Shown: positions 5,308 to 8,332 of the stretch, piece by piece | How positions within the stretch are numbered: position 1 is the first letter of the stretch | Layout of the letters: each line of letters begins with the position of its first letter | Made by a program: the position numbers and the translations under genes | Source of the DNA: an uncultured Clostridia bacterium | Lineage (GTDB): Bacteria > Bacillota > Clostridia > Oscillospirales > CAG-272 | DNA length: 8,332 bases | NCBI GenBank assembly: GCA_945485605.1 | Contig: CALYSG010000076.1 | Coordinates: forward strand, 1-8,332 | Direction: 5' to 3' | Notes under the pieces: model-generated | What the model was told of the DNA's origin: nothing | Databases searched by the model: none | Seen by the model: the letters and a program-made list of their open reading frames with translations, nothing else

Positions 5308-7254
5308 ATGAAAAAAATAATATGTATCCTGCTTTGTATTTCTTTGATACTTCTTCCCGTGCTTATGACGGGATGTGATGAAAACGATAAAAAGGATGAG
5401 ATAACCACTATTGCGCCGTCGACCGACAGCCCTACCGACGCGCCCTCCGACGAGCCTACGGATCAGCCGACAGATATGCCTTCGGATAAGCCCGCCGATG
5501 AACCGACAGATGCTCCTACAGATGAACCGACAGATGCTCCGACCGACACACCTACCGACTCTGACATCCCAACGACCGATACGCCCGATGATCCCAAGCA
5601 GGAACCGATCACGGACGATCCGAAATCATACGTGAAATTCAACGCCGGACTTGCCGATCTGCTTATCCATATCTCGCAGATCACGGGAGATTACCGCGAA
5701 AAGATACTTACGGGCAACGAAAAATTCGACAGCGGCAGATTCAATGTCTCGGCAAACGCCCTCTCCTTCGCGGGAAACGATTACCTCTCGGGGAACAAAT
5801 ACTCGCTCGACGTCGTTTTCGCACATGACAAGGTCTCGGGGACTGTCGCCTCGGCAACCTTCAAGGGGACCGAAGAGACGGGGCTGAAGCTCTTCGTCAC
5901 CGCCGACGGGTGCGTCTATGTTATGATACCCTCGGTCGATAATACGGTATACGTCAAGCTCACTGAGCTCGGCGACCTTATCGAAGGTTCGGAATCCTCC
6001 GACGGCACGACCGGCAGCGACGGCAATATAACTTTACCCGGCATAAGCGGCGACGGAATTGCCGACAAGCTTCCGGAAACCGTTAAAAACATCACGGAGG
6101 AAAAGGTCAGCGTTACCGTTCTCGGTCAAAAGCTCAACGGAGTCGTCAAACTGACCTTGACCGTTGACGCAAAGACGCTTGAAAGCCTTGTCGAGAGCCT
6201 TCCGGGGACCCTAAAAGAGCTCGTCTCGAATTACTTCCCCGACGAGATCCCCGAAAATGCCGAGACGAAGATCACTCTTTGGGTAAATGACGGGACGACC
6301 GTCCTCGCCGATATCTCTGTAAACACCGTCGATAAAAGCTTCGACCTCTCGATCGCCGTTGTCGGTGACACCGGTAAAGAGGACTACGAGCTTACCCTTG
6401 CCACCGAGGACAAAGAAGGCAAAACAAACGTTAAAATTACAGGTAAGCGCGAAAATTCGGAGACCGTCACGAAGGGCTCGCTCGCTCTTAGGGTTACAAG
6501 CACAAAGACCGATAGCGGCACAGCCGATACCGGATCTTCCGGCATGATCTCTTCCCTTCTCGGAAGCGGCGACACGAGCGTCGGGTTCTCCTACGAGCGA
6601 AAGGTCAGCGGGAACAAGACCGAGACCTTATATAAGATAAGCCTCGGGATCGACGCGGGCTTCACGACCGTGACGCTCAATATCCCGTTCAACACCGAAA
6701 CGGTGAGAGGAGCGGACGGCTCCGTCAGTCACACCTTCAGCATAGATACGGTGAAGGCAAATCTGCCGAAGGAGCTTATAAACATTCAGCTTTCGGCGGG
6801 CTTCACGCTCGGAGAAGGGCTTGACAGCTCGGGCGTGACCATGCCTGTATTCACAGCCGAAAATACACTTGACCCGAACGATCCGGACGACGCCGATGCA
6901 CTTGCGGCATATAAAGAAAAATTTAAAGCCGAGTGTAAAGAGCTCGCGGACTTAATAAAAAATCTCTTCGGCAGTTCCGATCCGGAAGAGCCGGAGGAAA
7001 GGATACTTGAAGGCAGCTTCAAGTCGGTCGACAGCAAGCTGGAGCAGACCTACGAATTCACAGCCGACGGAAAGTTCGTCCTTTCGACCAAGATATTCGT
7101 AACGATAAAGTCCGAGGGGACCTATAAGATCGTCGGCGATAAGATAACACTCACGACGAAAGTATCCGACAAGGAGCAGACAAGTACCTATGACTTTTCC
7201 GAGACCGACACCGGTATCGTCATAGACGGCAAGGAATATGCACGCGTGAGCTGA
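5308..7254 (+). CDS. Large surface lipoprotein with PTD-repeat stalk
   Basis: This is an exported, lipid-anchored protein of 648 residues with no assigned function. The signal peptide has KK at 2-3, a hydrophobic core (about 4-20) and the lipobox LMTGC with C23 as the lipidated residue. Residues 37-97 are a Pro/Thr/Asp repeat of the form P-T-D-x that probably acts as an extended acidic stalk through the wall. Residues 107 to about 520 look beta-rich, with many alternating Thr/Val/Ser strands and few cysteines; I do not recognise this part. A charged helical segment follows (about 528-553), then a C-terminal lipocalin-like beta domain (564-648, with 'GTYKIVGDKITL' at 604-615) like those often found at the ends of clostridial lipoproteins (DUF5640 type, from memory). 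AAGGTG lies 7 bases before the ATG. It is a single-gene unit with a perfect promoter and terminator. Confidence 0.88.
   Translation: MKKIICILLCISLILLPVLMTGCDENDKKDEITTIAPSTDSPTDAPSDEPTDQPTDMPSDKPADEPTDAPTDEPTDAPTDTPTDSDIPTTDTPDDPKQEPITDDPKSYVKFNAGLADLLIHISQITGDYREKILTGNEKFDSGRFNVSANALSFAGNDYLSGNKYSLDVVFAHDKVSGTVASATFKGTEETGLKLFVTADGCVYVMIPSVDNTVYVKLTELGDLIEGSESSDGTTGSDGNITLPGISGDGIADKLPETVKNITEEKVSVTVLGQKLNGVVKLTLTVDAKTLESLVESLPGTLKELVSNYFPDEIPENAETKITLWVNDGTTVLADISVNTVDKSFDLSIAVVGDTGKEDYELTLATEDKEGKTNVKITGKRENSETVTKGSLALRVTSTKTDSGTADTGSSGMISSLLGSGDTSVGFSYERKVSGNKTETLYKISLGIDAGFTTVTLNIPFNTETVRGADGSVSHTFSIDTVKANLPKELINIQLSAGFTLGEGLDSSGVTMPVFTAENTLDPNDPDDADALAAYKEKFKAECKELADLIKNLFGSSDPEEPEERILEGSFKSVDSKLEQTYEFTADGKFVLSTKIFVTIKSEGTYKIVGDKITLTTKVSDKEQTSTYDFSETDTGIVIDGKEYARVS
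5416..5598 (+). repeat. In-frame 12-base tandem repeat coding for PTDx
   Basis: The stretch repeats a 4-codon unit (P-[TS]-D-x) about 14 times with drift. The best-conserved part is a 20-base exact copy at 5497-5516 and 5521-5540, offset by 24 bases. Because the unit is a multiple of three, copy-number changes would alter stalk length without a frameshift. Confidence 0.85.
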
Positions 7255-7265
7255 ATACAAAACAG

Positions 7266-7302
7266 AAAAAAGCCTATCTCGTGAACGAGATAGGCTTTTT
7301 TT
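7266..7302. terminator. Strong bidirectional intrinsic terminator
   Basis: A perfect 10-bp stem (7272-7281 with 7286-7295) around a TGAA loop is flanked by six A's and seven T's, so it works on both strands. It ends the large lipoprotein mRNA 11 bases after the stop and can also stop the convergent AT-rich lipoprotein gene. Confidence 0.95.
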
Positions 7303-7329
7303 GTGGCTACGCCACTAGGATTCGAACTC
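7303..7329 (-). other. tRNA T-arm-like fragment
   Basis: On the minus strand this reads GAGTTCGAATCC followed by an acceptor-like tail and GCCACA. GTTCGAATC is the conserved T-loop sequence of tRNA genes. No D-arm, anticodon arm or 5' acceptor strand is found on the minus strand beyond 7330, and the flanking bases pair poorly as a T-stem, so this is not a tRNA gene. It also contains the small hairpin GTGGC-TAC-GCCAC (7303-7315). It may be a tRNA 3'-end remnant, such as a recombination scar, or a dispersed repeat. Confidence 0.4.
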
Positions 7330-7353
7330 AAACGGGGGATTATACTTGAACTG

Positions 7354-8007
7354 TTATTTCAAATATTCCAAAAACGAAATGTCATAGGTGCATTTGTCAA
7401 AATCTTCGTATATCGAAAAATCTTTTTCTAGAAAATGAAGCTCTGTGGGAGTAACAATGTAAGAAGAATGCTCTTCAATATATTCGAGCTCGCCCATTGT
7501 ATAAACGAAAACCACGGTGTGTTTTGCTTCGTCAAGCATAATGTACTCAAGCACCTCCCATTTTTCTTCAACTTTACTCCATTGAGCAATATAAGTCGGA
7601 TAGGAAAAATGATCAGTGTCATAAAGCAATTTGTTTGTTTTGGTATCGTTTGAAACTTCAAAATTACTTAATTCATCAACAAAGGCAGTATAATTTTTTT
7701 CATCCAGTACACAAGTGAAATATATAGCGTATCCGTCAACGTCTATAAGGGGTGTCCAATGAAAATAAAACTCATTGAGCGTAGATGGGGTTTCACGAGG
7801 AAAGAAAATCAGTTGTGAGTTATACAGATATTCTCCAAAGCCCAGCAAGGTTTCGCGTTCGCAACCCGGAGTAGCATATTTGTTCCAATCCGTAACGATT
7901 CCGTCGTACATATATTGATAATCAGAAATGTCTGTTCTTTCTTTACCGCAACCACAAAACGCAAACATTAAAGAAACGATTAAAATACCGACAAGCACTT
8001 TTTTCAT
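7354..8007 (-). CDS. Small lipoprotein, unknown, AT-rich
   Basis: I do not recognise this 217-residue protein. It starts with a signal peptide (KK at 2-3, hydrophobic 4-18) ending in FCGC, with C20 the likely lipidated residue; the lipobox is not canonical at -3 and -2 but ends in the usual G-C. The mature part is rich in Tyr, Phe, Glu and Asp, with several mixed beta-like strands and no known catalytic motif, and extra cysteines at C49, C99 and about C206. Such proteins are often small surface lipoproteins of gut Clostridia. AAGGTGG lies 7 bases before the ATG, and an extended -10 promoter sits upstream. Codons are clearly richer in A/T than in the genes to the left, which suggests a different origin. 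The bidirectional terminator at 7266-7302 lies past its stop. Confidence 0.8.
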   Translation of the reverse strand: MKKVLVGILIVSLMFAFCGCGKERTDISDYQYMYDGIVTDWNKYATPGCERETLLGFGEYLYNSQLIFFPRETPSTLNEFYFHWTPLIDVDGYAIYFTCVLDEKNYTAFVDELSNFEVSNDTKTNKLLYDTDHFSYPTYIAQWSKVEEKWEVLEYIMLDEAKHTVVFVYTMGELEYIEEHSSYIVTPTELHFLEKDFSIYEDFDKCTYDISFLEYLK

Positions 8008-8030
8008 ATCTCCACCACCTTTCCGTGATT

Positions 8031-8059
8031 ATTATAGCATAAAATCTTGAAGATTTCAT
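8031..8059 (-). promoter_or_regulatory. Extended -10 promoter of the AT-rich lipoprotein gene
   Basis: On the minus strand TATAAT (8031-8036) is preceded by TGC, an extended -10 element. The -35 position (8054-8059, ATGAAA) is poor, which extended -10 promoters tolerate. The leader to the ATG is about 20 bases. Confidence 0.7.
8042..8056. repeat. 15-bp palindrome in the lipoprotein promoter (candidate operator)
   Basis: AAATCTT (8042-8048) and AAGATTT (8050-8056) are exact inverted copies around one central G. The palindrome covers the promoter spacer and reaches into the -35 position, where a repressor or activator dimer could act. Confidence 0.5.
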
Positions 8060-8110
8060 ACCATAAAACAAAAATGATTCTTACCAAAGCAAAAAGCTAC
8101 CTTACTTCTT

Positions 8111-8131
8111 CACTATTCACTATTACCTATT
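8111..8131 (+). repeat. Three 7-bp tandem repeats
   Basis: CACTATT, CACTATT and ACCTATT follow one another without a gap. The last copy extends into TTACCTATT (8123-8131), which is repeated in inverted form at 8168-8176. Confidence 0.7.
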
Positions 8132-8135
8132 ACTT

Positions 8136-8214
8136 GCCAAAAAATTCCTCGATGGGAGAGGAAAGTGAATAGGTAAAAAAATATCCTCGGAACAAGTCCG
8201 AGGAATTTTTTGGC
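8136..8214. repeat. 16-bp perfect inverted repeat, possible MITE or attenuator
   Basis: The 16 bases at 8136-8151 (GCCAAAAAATTCCTCG) recur as an exact inverted copy at 8199-8214, with 47 bases between. The right arm also forms half of the local terminator hairpin, so the two foldings exclude each other. The pair crosses, rather than nests with, the 9-bp inverted repeat 8123-8131/8168-8176. No coding sequence is inside. Confidence 0.75.
8175..8211. terminator. Bidirectional intrinsic terminator
   Basis: A perfect 8-bp stem (8184-8191 with 8197-8204) with a 5-base loop has seven A's on its left and six T's on its right. There is no plus-strand gene after 7254 for it to serve, so its natural use is to end a minus-strand gene to the right of the window, insulating the gene at 7354-8007. 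Confidence 0.8.
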
Positions 8215-8332
8215 TTTTATGACCTTAATAGATGCATTTGATAATTTTTAAAAATCGGATATTATTACACCATTTTTTATATAATATTTATTATATATTT
8301 TTTTGTAGTCTAATTCACATCCTCTGTTATAC
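8215..8332. other. AT-rich stretch without a gene
   Basis: All frames are broken by frequent stops. The only structure is an A/T-only palindrome, 8278-8286 with 8289-8297, followed by a T-run at 8298-8304. Together with 8041-8214 this makes about 290 bases without coding sequence at the right edge. Confidence 0.6.

Noticed and set aside
5416..5598. Repeats considered as a CRISPR array
   Set aside because: The 12-base period is in frame, codes for PTDx and has no spacers.
7303..7400. Complete tRNA gene on the minus strand
   Set aside because: Only the T-loop consensus is present; no anticodon arm, D-arm or matching acceptor strand can be drawn.
8278..8304. A/T-only palindrome followed by T's as a terminator
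   Set aside because: A stem without any G-C pair is too weak, and such palindromes are expected by chance in this AT-rich stretch.

Overview
The window looks like a piece of chromosome from a Gram-positive, low-GC-lineage bacterium (Bacillota), most likely an uncultured gut Clostridia member. This rests on strong GGAGG-type ribosome binding sites, consensus sigma-A promoters, two lipoproteins with lipobox signal peptides, an ECF-transporter S component, a ROK sugar kinase with a CxCG..GC zinc motif, and moderate overall GC with an AT-rich right end. No rRNA, complete tRNA, CRISPR array, transposase or integrase is visible.

Layout. 51-1675 (-): atpD-atpC, the F1 beta and epsilon subunits, overlapping by 4 bases. 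atpD is the first gene after a divergent intergenic region, so the pair is not in the usual place at the end of an atp operon. Epsilon is short (85 aa) and beta has GELSEED where DELSEED is usual. 1789-2352 (+): a cytoplasmic-looking N-acetylmuramoyl-L-alanine amidase. 2342-3661 (-): a two-gene operon of an ECF S component and a class I glutamine-amidotransferase-like (peptidase C26/PuuD-type) hydrolase, converging on the amidase with an 11-base overlap. 3806-4138 (+): a small unknown membrane protein, divergent from the ECF gene. 4143-5102 (-): ROK family glucokinase. 5308-7254 (+): a 648-aa lipoprotein with a PTD-repeat stalk, divergent from the kinase and ended by a strong terminator. 7354-8007 (-): an AT-rich gene for an unrecognised lipoprotein. 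8041-8332: AT-rich non-coding DNA with nested inverted repeats, 7-bp tandem repeats and a bidirectional terminator.

How it fits together. Most of the window is ordinary housekeeping and cell-envelope content: energy coupling, wall hydrolysis, vitamin-type uptake, sugar phosphorylation and surface lipoproteins. The ECF/C26 pair is the only obvious new functional partnership. The kinase and the large lipoprotein face each other across a region carrying two full-consensus promoters. I found no clearly new multi-gene system. The best leads are the displaced atpDC pair with a terminator-like hairpin in its leader, the ECF/C26 pair, the operator-like palindromes over three promoters, a tRNA T-arm-like scrap exactly where composition turns AT-rich, and the competing hairpins at the right end.
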